DNA of 40,590 nt from NCBI GenBank assembly GCA_020435415.1, contig JAGQZQ010000022.1, positions 1 through 40,590 of the forward strand, given 5' to 3'. The translations under genes were made by a program, and so were the position numbers. This document shows, one piece after another, positions 9,101 to 17,624 of this stretch (the first letter of the stretch is position 1; every line of letters starts with the position of its first letter). The stretch is from Flavobacteriales bacterium. Lineage in GTDB: Bacteria > Bacteroidota > Bacteroidia > JACJYZ01. The notes under the pieces were generated by a model, which was not told where the DNA came from, made no database searches, and was given only the letters and a program-made list of their open reading frames with translations.

Positions 9101-10612
9101 GGACTCCAGTTCTGCGACCAGGGTATCCACCACGGTCTGATCTGCCTGATAAGGAAGTTGATCTTTATAATAGGTGATCTTTGAATCGGTGACTGACAAC
9201 CTGGGGATGTAGTTGTATTCGAAAGCCAGGTCGAGGCACCACTTCACGCTTTTGGAGGGGATGCCGTCATCATTATCCTGGGGCAGGTTGGCGATCTCGA
9301 TCTTTTTTACGGCAACGACACCTTCCACATCCATAATGATCTGGATAAGATCGGAGACATGGATCACATCGCGACGATCTGCGGCGTCCACATCTTCATC
9401 CAGCAGAAAACCATGTTCCAGCAATGGGCCTTCGTAGATCTTCTCCACCGGAATATCCATTTCCAACATTTCATCCAGGGAATAGTAAGGCACGGTGGGT
9501 GACAGAAACCTTCCGATGTGATAGTAAATCTGCGCCTGCACTTCTTCCACGTCGGCTTCGAGCTCCAGTTCAATATCCGTGCAAAGAGCGATCTCTTCGA
9601 TCTTGAGTGCATTGAATTTAAAAAAGTCCTCACACAGATTCCGATTGGCGTGGAGTTTTGCCTTAACGGCTTTCAGTATTCTGAATATCTTGAATACCTT
9701 GGCCTGATAGCGGGCAATCAAGCTATCCGGACCGTTGTAAATGTATGCGTTCAGGTTATCGGAGATCATATCCATACCCAGCACTTCCTCAGGATCCGGG
9801 GCTCCGGGCTTGAGGCCTGAGAGAACAACATACTTGTTATTGTCTACCTTATAATCGAAGGTATATCGTCTGGGTTTTCTGAAAAACTGAACATTGATAT
9901 TCTGAACGGATTTGCGGATGCTATCCGGATCATTCCAGTCTACCCCTTCTTCATCCCAGCGTGGAAACTCCACTTCCACTTTGATCACCAGGCCGTTCAA
10001 TTTATCGTCCACCGCTCCGGTCACGGTCATTTGTCCGTCGAGCTCATTTTCATTCAGATCACCATAGGCGTCGCATTTCTCAAACTCCAGCAATACGTTG
10101 TAAAGCGGTTTGATCTCCAATGGTGGTTTGCCCGGATGAAGGGGATGCGGATCATAGCTCAGGATACTTTCCACGGTATGGGCATGAACGGGAAATTCAT
10201 TTTCCGGAGAAACGCTGACCCAGGCATTTTTCACACCTACGAATGAGCAACCGTCGTCACTGCTGTCGCTTACCGAAACATCCATGATGATCTTCCGGAT
10301 ATCGCGAATGGTCAATGCTTTATTGGGAAGGATTTTTGCCGCGGTGAAGAAATTCTGTATATCCTTTTTATCCGGGTCGGAAGGATCCTGGGCAATGATA
10401 TTCCGGATGTCCTGGTTCACCCGATGTCCCAGGTCAGTGATGGCATAGCTCAACACTTCCAGAATGGTCACTCCCGGATCGTGGCTATTATAATCGGTCC
10501 AGATCTTTCCTGACAGGTTCTGCACATGCTCAACACCCAGATCACGAAGGGCTTGATACTGCATGCTCTCCAGTTCCGGTAGTTTCTTCGATATTTTGAT
10601 GGACTCTTCCAC
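6194..10612 (-). CDS. eCIS baseplate wedge protein (Pvc12-like), 1472 aa, with NDGxYxV repeats
   Basis: The N-terminus (SGKIWTDYNSHDPGVTILEV, about residues 35-54, then LSYAITDLGHRV) is the hallmark of the large baseplate proteins paired with J-like proteins in Bacteroidota eCIS. The conserved core resumes near residue 1140 (FHLVEHLLLRPR) and at 1346-1440 (YTYIASVIMPYWQGRFRN, then FFERKIRLEAPAHIFLNICW). Between these conserved blocks lie at least four degenerate repeats centred near residues 997, 1071, 1224 and 1304, each with an N(N/D)(G/D)xY/F core followed by beta-rich sequence. In PVC and AFP, Pvc12/Afp12 forms the wedge with Pvc11; that role is transferred from the family. The gene begins 51 bases after the J-like gene and ends 11 bases before the 1353-aa gene. 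At 1472 aa it appears longer than typical, mainly because of the repeats. Confidence 0.88.
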   Translation of the reverse strand: MEESIKISKKLPELESMQYQALRDLGVEHVQNLSGKIWTDYNSHDPGVTILEVLSYAITDLGHRVNQDIRNIIAQDPSDPDKKDIQNFFTAAKILPNKALTIRDIRKIIMDVSVSDSSDDGCSFVGVKNAWVSVSPENEFPVHAHTVESILSYDPHPLHPGKPPLEIKPLYNVLLEFEKCDAYGDLNENELDGQMTVTGAVDDKLNGLVIKVEVEFPRWDEEGVDWNDPDSIRKSVQNINVQFFRKPRRYTFDYKVDNNKYVVLSGLKPGAPDPEEVLGMDMISDNLNAYIYNGPDSLIARYQAKVFKIFRILKAVKAKLHANRNLCEDFFKFNALKIEEIALCTDIELELEADVEEVQAQIYYHIGRFLSPTVPYYSLDEMLEMDIPVEKIYEGPLLEHGFLLDEDVDAADRRDVIHVSDLIQIIMDVEGVVAVKKIEIANLPQDNDDGIPSKSVKWCLDLAFEYNYIPRLSVTDSKITYYKDQLPYQADQTVVDTLVAELESGEQSQKIENPVLDLKVPRGNYLQLEEYTSIQEDFPLVYGIGDEGLPASAPVKQKAQVKQLKGFLMFFDQLLANYMSQLAHVKDLFSMNAEKDEDGNYVIGRTYFTQVLKDIVPESDGLYTDPDHHPETLAELAEDQHLFFERRNKFLNHLMARFSEQFTDYALMTYRLAGVDADRDLIQDKLTFLNAYPEISAARGTAFNYMDRCHIWHIDNKSGLEKRGALMVGVDERKASDLSFSAPFDIIAVGDQFRFEIGSAPYILQSPDGILFDTTDEAALAIEDVITHGQYVTNFVVKEEGPGAFSFALYCNEVLSAISKKVNYASEELAGQAITQLHADLANEIFFNPESNRNNLAAPVDNYFEVDIAVDMVPTIPEYTISYKLHSEAYSTDPGDVIMTGEQTGDGEEGMTLLEMENLAQERAVDFIWDVVANGDDPDQYSFLPDEAPFTSPYEFVLTSRLGGELGRSTAFDFNIPVADAFNALTTKQVSITGADTNNGDYTFTGATADGPYVELTMTAPMPAAGSDGELAYTDSLSFTADKPGNAFILSGDYTPILHDVADVLIMGSGFNNGLFNIRKVSLVSGDTVIEVKEELASTNSDGTLSFTKSFPVHLISGNKVTVLGGLDTKAVNDTVAFFKTKFYSNEGFHLVEHLLLRPRVNGWYFVPADEDTLASGLADKGLIFFERKLDIKSSVKSSKIFRVEGDWTAEIYAGLLVAVSGTHANDDTYTVNTATYDVGDDVTEIKVVQAFPETTTEPQGIVSYHVSSPVQAVITANRDVIVAGEIPVDAETVVHLTGSTDQRNDGTYKVESSEIQGGSTHIILASIESLVQDRLLPVNLDPDCIYCQLENPYTYIASVIMPYWQGRFRNADFRKFFERKIRLEAPAHIFLNICWVSNAHMSEFEEMYKRWLLEISKEDRDHVQLSIALSNLIDILTRLRNVYPVGHLHDCEEDNTTENSIILNNSILGNA

Positions 10613-10663
10613 GTCTGTTTTTTGAGGATTACTCGTTCATTATATGATCTCTATCTTTCTTCA

Positions 10664-13600
10664 TTAATCACAACCACATCCATCAGCAGCTAGCTCTTTC
10701 ACACCGAACACTTCGTTTTCATCGCATCCGCAGATCGCCTCTTCCATCACGTGGATGAGATGTTCCGGTGCAGATCCGAGTACGGATCCGGTGGTGCTGG
10801 CTCGCGCCTCGTTAATGTCTATGGTTGACGGTGCCACACCCTCCGATGGCACTGTATGATACATTTTAAAGCAGGTCACATAATCTACATAGTCCCGTTC
10901 TTCCACAAAATTCAGGATCATGGATTTGTGTATTCTTCCGCCGAAGACGATATCCGAGCTATCCTCATAGGCCCATGGGGACAGGAAAGCTTTGATCTCA
11001 TCATTCAGTAATTCCTGGTAATAACCATTGTCGATACCGTCATAAAACTTGACATTCAACTCCACCTGAATTTCTTCATACAGTGGGTTTCTGACATGAA
11101 GCTCTACGCATTCCGCTTTAATATCGGTAAGGAATGTTTCGATCTCCGCCAGGGTAATCAGACTGGTTTTAGGTTTTAGCGGGTCTACCGCATTCTTATT
11201 GATCACGCTGGAAATCACAATGAGGGACACATGTCCAGGCGCAACCTCGGAGTAGTCTGTTGTTGTTCCATTAAAAATGGTATGGTTGATGCACTTCACC
11301 TTATACACGGAAGGGAACTCTTCCAGCACGAGTCTTTCATAGTCCCAGATGGTGATAGCGCGCTGCTTATGCCTCAGCCGTTCACTGACCCGCGTATAAA
11401 AAGCACTGCTGCTTTCTTTCAGCTTTCCACCGAATGAGCTGAAAGGCTGCTCTACCTTATCAATGGCAGAGTCGCTTTCCCGGAGCTTCTTGATCGTCTC
11501 CGCAGGCAAAGCCTTTCCCAGTCGGTTGGGGTCATTGTTGATATCCTCAGCGGTGGCTGTAACCGCTTGTGCGCGGATATCCACCATATCGGAAATGGCG
11601 GGTGTATCCTTGTCGACGGTAGCCCTGATCCAGAGCAAACCATCGGAGAGTAATTCGTGTGAGGTATTCGCTTCTTTGGGCAGAGCAAAGGAAATGATAC
11701 CGGAAGTCAGCAAACCGTTGGTGGAATCTGACAATATCTTCCGGTCGTTGAAGGTCTTCCAGGTATTGCCGGCCAGATAACTCCAATTTACCTTCTGTTG
11801 CAGATAGTCAGGGTTTGCGCTGCCCTCTGCAACCTGGAAAAGAAGTGACAGATTACTTCCTCCGGTTAAATTTTCAATTCCGATATAGAGGCTGCCTTCG
11901 CTGGTGATTACCGGCATCAGGTCATTGGTGGCTTCCCTGGCATCCGTTTCTGCCGCACCGAATGGGTGCACATGAAAGAACTGTTCCACCCGGTTTTCCC
12001 ATGCCTTCTCCGATTGCTTTACAATATTCAGATCAACAGAGGAGGAATAGTCCAGGGACAGTTCCTTGATCGTTGGTGTGTAGGGTTCATTCGGAAGATT
12101 TGGAGGGACCGGCGGATTGGCGGTTACACCTGCCAGCACCTGTTGGGTATAAGAAGTAGGATAATCCTTATGACCGAAGTTTTCCCCTTTCAGGGTCATC
12201 CTCAGAAATCCTTTTTGTGTTGTCGTATCAAGCTGGGTGAACGGAATGATCTCCGGATCACGTTTTACATCGCCAAGCGAATCGGTTGCTCCGGTGTTCG
12301 CTACAGATAAAAATAGGTTGTTGACCGGATTGATGATTTCCTCATCGGTGGCATTATCGAATAGCTGGAGATAACTTCCGTCTTTCATCACCGGCGTCCA
12401 CTCTCTTTTATCAAGCAAAGAAACCTCTGTAAGAAAGGTGGTATTCTGACGTTCGCCGGTCTGCACGGTATAGTTGGCATAATACGCGCCGAAGCTTTGT
12501 TCTTCAGGAAGCTCATGCCATTGTATGTTGACGGTCAGTGTTTCCAGATTCTTTTGAAAGATCTCCTGGTTGCCGATGTAGAAGGAGGCATCAAGTTGCG
12601 GCCGGTTACCGAATGGCTGGAATGGCTTGGCCGGATCAAGCCGGGCAGCATCATTCTGAATAATATTACTCTTCACATCCGACACATTCACATGGATGTT
12701 GGCTGCGGTCAGGTCGAGGTCCCTGAGATATTTATACACATACGGGCTTGCCGGATAATCACGATTCAATGTGACCTTCATCACCGGCCACGATGTTTTA
12801 TACGGTTCAAGAAGTACCTCCTGATTGTAAGCAACCACGGCGGGCTGACTTTCCTCTATGGTACGGATGATGGTGATCGTGTTGGCAACGGGGTCTACAA
12901 TGGTGGCATTGGACAGGTTCCTGAAAGTGTAGGCCATGTCGTTCAGCTTATCAATACCGAAGCCTTTCACATCCAGCAGCTGATCAAGGGAGGTGTAAGA
13001 GCCGATGATATTCCGTTTGGCGACGATGCGTTCTGCCACCAGCGCACCTATATCATAATCATCGATCTGGTCTCCATAACCGGTATTCGGGTCATCGCTG
13101 ATCTTGTGATCGAGGTCATCTTTCGTGGCAGAGTTTGCAAATGCCAGTATTCTTTCGACCACCTGCGGATGATACTTTCCATCGGTGACATCATACGCAT
13201 CCTCACCTTCGGGAGATATCCATTCTTCTTCTCCACTGAACACCACATCAAATGATTTATCAGCATGCGGAAACACGGATCCGATCTTTGTCTCCGGAGA
13301 AAATGTGAGGGTAACGGTTACCGTTCTTTCTCCTTCGGCAAGGAAAAGTATGGGAGATGCAAATGCAAAACCGATCTCGGGTTGATCCCTGTCGGTATTA
13401 CCGAATATCTCCCAATGCATGTCTTCACTCTCGATTTCAGCACCTTCTCCATCTGATGAGTTTGCGATGGGAGAGGCATACAGGCGTTGCGTGTTTTCTA
13501 CATCTGCAAACAGTGCCTTGATGGCGCTCACCTCACCTTTGTTCACCACGAGTTCATCATCCGTAGCGAAGAACAGAGGTTGTCCGGTGTCATCTTTCCC

Positions 13601-14116
13601 GGCCTTCAGCTCTGTGTTTTCCTTTACAGCATGGGATTTGGCAATGTGCTTTGCCAGGGTGAAGATGAGGAATACCTGATCTGAAACGGCTGGCTTTTCT
13701 TCCAGGCGAAGTACTTCTTTATAATAGAAATCAAGATGGCGTTTTGTAATGGTGTTAAGGTCATCCTGTGCCTTCCTGAATAACTTCAGAAACGCAAGGA
13801 ATAACGCAAAATGAGGCTGGGTGAATCCGCCCTTCTTTTCAACATAATCCAGAAAATTCTCTGTGTCGCTGTAATCTTCATCCAGCAGGATATCGATGTC
13901 ATTGTCGGCGTTGAAGAACGTTTTCCAATCACCATCTGCCAGGTTATCAATATCCACATAGGCGATCTCACCCGCATACTGCTGCACAAAGGTGATGAGG
14001 TCCTTCATGCTGCGTTCGTCCACCGCCACATATTCAGGCAACAATGCTTCCGCCAGCCGTTCATTCCGGTTGGTTCCGTCGCGCTGTATAAGGGCTTTAT
14101 TTTCGCAGGTTTCCAT
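10664..14116 (-). CDS. eCIS baseplate J-like protein (Pvc11-like)
   Basis: A 1150-aa protein recognisable by its C-terminal third, where FYTRVSERLRHKQRAITIWD and YERLVLEEFPSVYKVKC match the baseplate-J-like (gp6/Pvc11) family; the very C-terminus carries the usual late domain with alternating strands and helices (VELHVRNPLYEEIQVELNV). About residues 365-405 (YTSLDQLLDVKGFGIDKLN) resemble a helix-hairpin-helix unit, which is unexpected in a baseplate component. The last 30 residues contain CGCDENE and end DGCGCD, a small cysteine cluster. The protein should form the wedge heteromer of the baseplate with the Pvc12-like protein encoded directly downstream. It begins 9 bases after the gp25-like gene. 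The family call is secure; the HhH-like segment and cysteine tail are what I read from the sequence and have no assigned role. Confidence 0.9.
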   Translation of the reverse strand: METCENKALIQRDGTNRNERLAEALLPEYVAVDERSMKDLITFVQQYAGEIAYVDIDNLADGDWKTFFNADNDIDILLDEDYSDTENFLDYVEKKGGFTQPHFALFLAFLKLFRKAQDDLNTITKRHLDFYYKEVLRLEEKPAVSDQVFLIFTLAKHIAKSHAVKENTELKAGKDDTGQPLFFATDDELVVNKGEVSAIKALFADVENTQRLYASPIANSSDGEGAEIESEDMHWEIFGNTDRDQPEIGFAFASPILFLAEGERTVTVTLTFSPETKIGSVFPHADKSFDVVFSGEEEWISPEGEDAYDVTDGKYHPQVVERILAFANSATKDDLDHKISDDPNTGYGDQIDDYDIGALVAERIVAKRNIIGSYTSLDQLLDVKGFGIDKLNDMAYTFRNLSNATIVDPVANTITIIRTIEESQPAVVAYNQEVLLEPYKTSWPVMKVTLNRDYPASPYVYKYLRDLDLTAANIHVNVSDVKSNIIQNDAARLDPAKPFQPFGNRPQLDASFYIGNQEIFQKNLETLTVNIQWHELPEEQSFGAYYANYTVQTGERQNTTFLTEVSLLDKREWTPVMKDGSYLQLFDNATDEEIINPVNNLFLSVANTGATDSLGDVKRDPEIIPFTQLDTTTQKGFLRMTLKGENFGHKDYPTSYTQQVLAGVTANPPVPPNLPNEPYTPTIKELSLDYSSSVDLNIVKQSEKAWENRVEQFFHVHPFGAAETDAREATNDLMPVITSEGSLYIGIENLTGGSNLSLLFQVAEGSANPDYLQQKVNWSYLAGNTWKTFNDRKILSDSTNGLLTSGIISFALPKEANTSHELLSDGLLWIRATVDKDTPAISDMVDIRAQAVTATAEDINNDPNRLGKALPAETIKKLRESDSAIDKVEQPFSSFGGKLKESSSAFYTRVSERLRHKQRAITIWDYERLVLEEFPSVYKVKCINHTIFNGTTTDYSEVAPGHVSLIVISSVINKNAVDPLKPKTSLITLAEIETFLTDIKAECVELHVRNPLYEEIQVELNVKFYDGIDNGYYQELLNDEIKAFLSPWAYEDSSDIVFGGRIHKSMILNFVEERDYVDYVTCFKMYHTVPSEGVAPSTIDINEARASTTGSVLGSAPEHLIHVMEEAICGCDENEVFGVKELAADGCGCD

Positions 14117-14125
14117 GGATAAGTA

Positions 14126-14563
14126 CTAAATATCTGTTCCTTCGTTAAAGTAAAACGGGTAAACGAGGTTGGTCCTCGTATTGGTCGCGATGATGGTATA
14201 ATCCAACTGTATGAGGATGTATCCTTCTTCAGGATCCTGTTGATAGGACACATCTTTCACACTTACCCTGGGTTCATGGAAGAGGATGGCGCGTTTAATA
14301 TCTTCAGTCAGTCTGGCGGCAGAAGATACCCGAAGCGGCTCGAATATCTTTTCGCGCAGACTGGCACCATAGTCCGGTCTCATCACGCGTTCTCCGCGGA
14401 TGGTAGACAACAGTATTTCCAGACTTTCACGGATGTCCTGTTCGTCTTCCGACAGTTCCACCATGCTGCCTTCTTTATTAAAAGTCACAGGCCAGGCCCA
14501 TCCCCTTCCAAGGAAACTGTTCTGTTGTTGACTTTCAATATCTATGTCTTCTGTTTCAGGCAT
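14126..14563 (-). CDS. GPW/gp25-family baseplate protein (Pvc9-like)
   Basis: A 145-aa protein with the complete gp25-like fold signature: FLGRGWAWPVTF near the N-terminus, IRESLEILLSTIRGERVMRPDYG in the middle, and the FHEPRVSV block carrying the EPR motif typical of gp25/TssE-like proteins. Members sit in the baseplate wedge and contact the first sheath ring, nucleating sheath assembly. The length is normal for the family. It lies 11 bases after the PAAR gene and 9 bases before the J-like gene, so it is translated from the same operon mRNA. No unusual features are visible apart from a 15-20 residue acidic N-terminal extension before the conserved region. Confidence 0.93.
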   Translation of the reverse strand: MPETEDIDIESQQQNSFLGRGWAWPVTFNKEGSMVELSEDEQDIRESLEILLSTIRGERVMRPDYGASLREKIFEPLRVSSAARLTEDIKRAILFHEPRVSVKDVSYQQDPEEGYILIQLDYTIIATNTRTNLVYPFYFNEGTDI

Positions 14564-14574
14564 TGTCTTAATTT

Positions 14575-14853
14575 TTATCCGATCATCACCGTTGGTTCAC
14601 CAACAGCGGCGCCAGCACCACATATACAAACATCACCTACCCGGATGGCCGGCTTGCCCCCTATCAGCACCGTTGTACTTCCCATCGGAAAGGGACTTGC
14701 CGTAGGCTGATGTGCATTGGGTGGCAGGGAGCATACATGATTATCTCCTGCCACACATGCCGGCATGTTCCCGATAAGCACGGTGGCTTCTCCGGGTCCT
14801 ACGATGGTTCCCCCATGGGTCGTTGTGTCGGTTACTCTTGCTGCGGGTGGCAT
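14575..14853 (-). CDS. PAAR-domain spike tip protein (Pvc10-like)
   Basis: A 92-aa single-domain protein with PAAR repeats: MPPAARVTDTTTHGGTI at the start, then VLIGNMPACVAGDNHVC, and TTVLIGGKPAIRVGDVCIC in the second half, ending GEPTVMIG. Conserved His14, Cys and His residues could form the tip metal site known in PAAR proteins. It would cap the beta-helical spike encoded upstream and form the piercing tip; small effectors can be attached through PAAR proteins in related systems, but this one has no C-terminal extension. It is separated from the spike gene by a 94-base gap filled with AT-rich repeats, the largest gap inside the operon. Confidence 0.93.
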   Translation of the reverse strand: MPPAARVTDTTTHGGTIVGPGEATVLIGNMPACVAGDNHVCSLPPNAHQPTASPFPMGSTTVLIGGKPAIRVGDVCICGAGAAVGEPTVMIG

Positions 14854-14860
14854 TGGTTGG

Positions 14861-14946
14861 TTTTTAGTTTGTGGTTTTTAGTTTGTGGTTCTTTCAGCAA
14901 GCATTATCACATCATCAAATTTTCAAATTGCCACATTTTCAAATTG
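14861..14946. repeat. AT-rich direct repeats between the spike and PAAR genes
   Basis: TTTTTAGTTTGTGG occurs twice in tandem (14861-14874, 14875-14888), and ATTTTCAAATTG twice (14919-14930, 14935-14946). They fill the 94-base gap that separates the two genes, beginning one base after the spike stop in transcription direction. Such AT-rich spacers occur between genes in many Bacteroidota genomes; here one interrupts an otherwise compact operon. Confidence 0.6.
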
Positions 14947-14947
14947 T

Positions 14948-16702
14948 CTAATTGATCTGAACCAGAGAGCCTTTGACAACGGTTTGGGCGCTGGAGGTAA
15001 GTTCCGCACCTGCACCGCCGTCGGCTTTATAGCTCGCACTGGCTTTTTCAGTGATGTTTGTTCCTTCTATATTGATATCTCCTGATGCTTTCAGGTTGAT
15101 GTCTTTTGCACTTTCGATTGTGATCCCGTCGGAGCTCATCGTAATTTTATTTCCATTCTCATCTTCCAGGTTGATCCCTCCTTCATCATCGCTGATGACC
15201 ATGGTATTTCCGTTCGGGGTCTCAAGCGTGATACTGAGCTTATCATCGTTGAAGGTGAGTTTAAGTTCTCCCCTTGTAACAAAACCCTTCTCATTATTCT
15301 CTTCTTCCGCATCGATCGGCGCGGGTTTGGCGCTGCTGTGCACCATCCCCAGAATGATCGGGTCACGGGGATCATCATTCAGAAATCCAACGATCACCTC
15401 ATCTTCCACTTCGGGTCTGAAGACCATGCCGCGATTCTCTCCTGCATCGGGGCTCACCATTCTTGCCCAGACCCCTTCATTCTCAGGGTCGATGACAGGC
15501 AGTCTGACCTTGATCCGGAAATCGCCGTCCGGGTCTTCATGGATATTGGTCACCACGCCTACCTGCAACCCGTGTATCGGTGGCAGCATACCACCTGCAG
15601 GCTTATCCACGATGTCATCATAGCGGGTGATGAACCATTGCTCATCCAATCCGAATTCCAGGTGCGTATACCAGGCCATCCCGGTGGTGATCTGATGAAC
15701 AACCGAGGATACGAATGCAGGTCCGTTAAATCGGTTTCCGAGTCCCTGGAACGAGATGATGTGGCCTGGTTTGATGTCACTGAAGCCAACGATCTTCACA
15801 CGCCCTTTTACTTTTGACAAGCGGCTTCTGAGCAGGCGTGCATCCGACCAGGCTTTGAGTTCGGTGTCCTCTACCTTTCCGCTGTGTTGCTGTGTAAACG
15901 TTTCCAGGCCGATCACGTCAGACAGGTCCGAGGTCGTAAAGTCACCCTGTTCGGAAAGACCGGGATCCTCTCCTTCCTCTTCGATCATCTCCTGTGCCGT
16001 GAAGTCCCATGATTTACTGACGGAGGCGGCCAGCTGATCCCGTGCGTCCATGTCGGCCTCAAATTCCATGATGTTGTGTCCGTAAGCAAGGTTCAGCAAG
16101 GGATCCTGTGAAAGGTCCGGCGCTTTTACACCCAATGTGCCGTCATCCGCAAACACCAGCAGACCGTTTACTTCGGCTCTGCTTACAACGAAGTCCCAGT
16201 CTGTGCAATGGTATTGCACCATTTCTTTATGTGTAACGGAAGTGGCTTCGACGTCTGTTTGCAGTCCGTATTCACCGGCGATCTCTTCGATCACATCACT
16301 GTCCGCAACCTCTTCAAAATATTTGCTTTTCCTGCCTATGGTCATTTTAACGGCGGCATCGCGCAGCTCTATGATGAGGACCGGGTTTTTATTTTCCAGG
16401 GATTTGATACCATGTTTAATGATGATCCCTTTAAAAACGGTGTCTTCAATATTGTGATAACCACCTTTGATCTCCACTTCTTTACCGGGGACGAACATGT
16501 CTCCGCTGCTGACCTCAAAATCTTCAAGCGCCACATCTCCGTCGCTCAGGATCAGTCTCGCCTTGGGGATTTTGTTGACGGCCTTGGATACCATGATCGA
16601 GATCAGACCGAACAGTCCACCGATATCCTCCCCGTCCACCAGCACCTTGAAGGTGGGCAGGTCGGTTGCAGCCTGGGTTGGTATGGTGAGGGTTTCGGCC
16701 AT
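14948..16702 (-). CDS. eCIS spike protein, gp27/gp5 (VgrG-like) fusion (Pvc8-like)
   Basis: A 584-aa protein with the usual three-part spike build. Residues 1 to about 350 correspond to the gp27-like hub region (strand-rich, with WDFVVSRAEVNGLLVFADDG and a GHNIMEFE segment). An OB-fold of the gp5/phage baseplate V type follows at about 377-460 (VGVVTNIHEDPDGDFRIKV, then VWARMVSPDAGENRGMVF and EDEVIVGFLNDDPRDPIILG). The C-terminus is a run of short beta-helix strands (GDINIEGTNITEKAS) ending SAQTVVKGSLVQIN, with no effector domain fused. It would form the trimeric spike at the particle's distal end and receive the PAAR tip. It starts 2 bases after the LysM gene ends. Confidence 0.93.
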   Translation of the reverse strand: MAETLTIPTQAATDLPTFKVLVDGEDIGGLFGLISIMVSKAVNKIPKARLILSDGDVALEDFEVSSGDMFVPGKEVEIKGGYHNIEDTVFKGIIIKHGIKSLENKNPVLIIELRDAAVKMTIGRKSKYFEEVADSDVIEEIAGEYGLQTDVEATSVTHKEMVQYHCTDWDFVVSRAEVNGLLVFADDGTLGVKAPDLSQDPLLNLAYGHNIMEFEADMDARDQLAASVSKSWDFTAQEMIEEEGEDPGLSEQGDFTTSDLSDVIGLETFTQQHSGKVEDTELKAWSDARLLRSRLSKVKGRVKIVGFSDIKPGHIISFQGLGNRFNGPAFVSSVVHQITTGMAWYTHLEFGLDEQWFITRYDDIVDKPAGGMLPPIHGLQVGVVTNIHEDPDGDFRIKVRLPVIDPENEGVWARMVSPDAGENRGMVFRPEVEDEVIVGFLNDDPRDPIILGMVHSSAKPAPIDAEEENNEKGFVTRGELKLTFNDDKLSITLETPNGNTMVISDDEGGINLEDENGNKITMSSDGITIESAKDINLKASGDINIEGTNITEKASASYKADGGAGAELTSSAQTVVKGSLVQIN

Positions 16703-16704
16703 GG

Positions 16705-17430
16705 TTATTTTTTCTTGTCAATTGGTGGCAGAATCAGCTTCTGTCCCACTTTCAGTTTCCGGAAGTTGATCAGTTTATTCACGCGGGCGATCTCCAGGTA
16801 GAAAGATGGATCGCCGTATATTTTGTTGGCAATTCGTGGCAGTGTATCTCCGGCTTTCACCAGGCGGTAATGGGTAAGGTCAGGAGATGACTTCCTGTCT
16901 TGTGCCGCCTGTTCCTGCAAGGATGTATGCTTCCGGAAGCTGCATGCCACGGTAGACCGGATAGGGTTACCATCCAGGTTGAACAGCTTATGTGTTACGG
17001 TCGCCGATTCGAGCAGTCCTCGGAATTCGAAGTTCCCCCAACGGAGTTTGAGAAAATTCGGTTGGTGCGTATCGCCGGAACGCTGGTATGTGACTTCGAG
17101 AAAATTCTTGATCGCATCATCGGTATGCTTGTCTTTCAGTACCTGGTCGGCGATATTGGAAGTGCCGGACAAACTGGCACCGGTGGCATCAAAAAGGAAC
17201 TCAAACGAGACATTCTCCGGTTCGGTATGGGTGAATACGAGTGTACCGGTATTTCCCTGGGTGGTGGGACGCTCGTAGTTATTCTTGTATTCCTGGCTGT
17301 ACGTATTGGGATTGTACATCACCTGAAACGTGGCAATCTCATCCCCATCGTTGTATTCCTCATCGGGATAAGCGTCGATGGTCATTTTGGCCAGGCCATC
17401 CAGCTCGCTGAATATGTCAGTGATTGCCAT
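16705..17430 (-). CDS. LysM-domain eCIS baseplate hub protein (Pvc7-like)
   Basis: A 241-aa protein. The N-terminal 180 residues are the family-specific domain (starting with a segment that includes FQVMYNPNTYSQEYKN, and then FLFDATGAS), and the C-terminal 50 residues form a LysM unit (HYRLVKAGDTLPRIANKIYG, ending KVGQKLILPP). In PVC/AFP the protein with this architecture connects the spike hub to the first tube ring; the LysM is thought to act in assembly rather than wall digestion. The start codon overlaps the stop codon of the small upstream gene by one base (TGATG), which suggests translational coupling. The call rests on domain order and position between tube and spike. Confidence 0.9.
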   Translation of the reverse strand: MAITDIFSELDGLAKMTIDAYPDEEYNDGDEIATFQVMYNPNTYSQEYKNNYERPTTQGNTGTLVFTHTEPENVSFEFLFDATGASLSGTSNIADQVLKDKHTDDAIKNFLEVTYQRSGDTHQPNFLKLRWGNFEFRGLLESATVTHKLFNLDGNPIRSTVACSFRKHTSLQEQAAQDRKSSPDLTHYRLVKAGDTLPRIANKIYGDPSFYLEIARVNKLINFRKLKVGQKLILPPIDKKK

Positions 17431-17603
17431 CAGCGCTCGTTTTTATCTTCCTTGATCAGTTCCAGAATCTGACTGAGTGTTTCTTCCAGTTTCTTATCGC
17501 CGGTATTGCCATTACCTCCGCGTTGCGGTGACTCATCAGGCTTCCGTTGGCTGGCATGGTCCACCACAGCTTTGATCACGAGTTCACGTACTTCTATGGG
17601 CAT
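17430..17603 (-). CDS. small DUF5908-family eCIS protein (Pvc6-like)
   Basis: A 57-aa coding region between the second tube gene and the LysM gene. The N-terminus MPIEVRELVIKAVVD matches the start of the small conserved eCIS proteins annotated as DUF5908. The middle is Gly/Asn/Pro-rich (residues 22-34) and the C-terminus is a probable amphipathic helix (LEETLSQILELIKED). The ATG is 21 bases from the upstream stop and its stop TGA overlaps the next ATG by one base, so it is very unlikely to be a chance frame. Its role in the particle is not established. Small size makes it easy to miss in annotation. Confidence 0.85.
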   Translation of the reverse strand: MPIEVRELVIKAVVDHASQRKPDESPQRGGNGNTGDKKLEETLSQILELIKEDKNER

Positions 17604-17624
17604 GGCACGGGGTTGTTAAACTGA

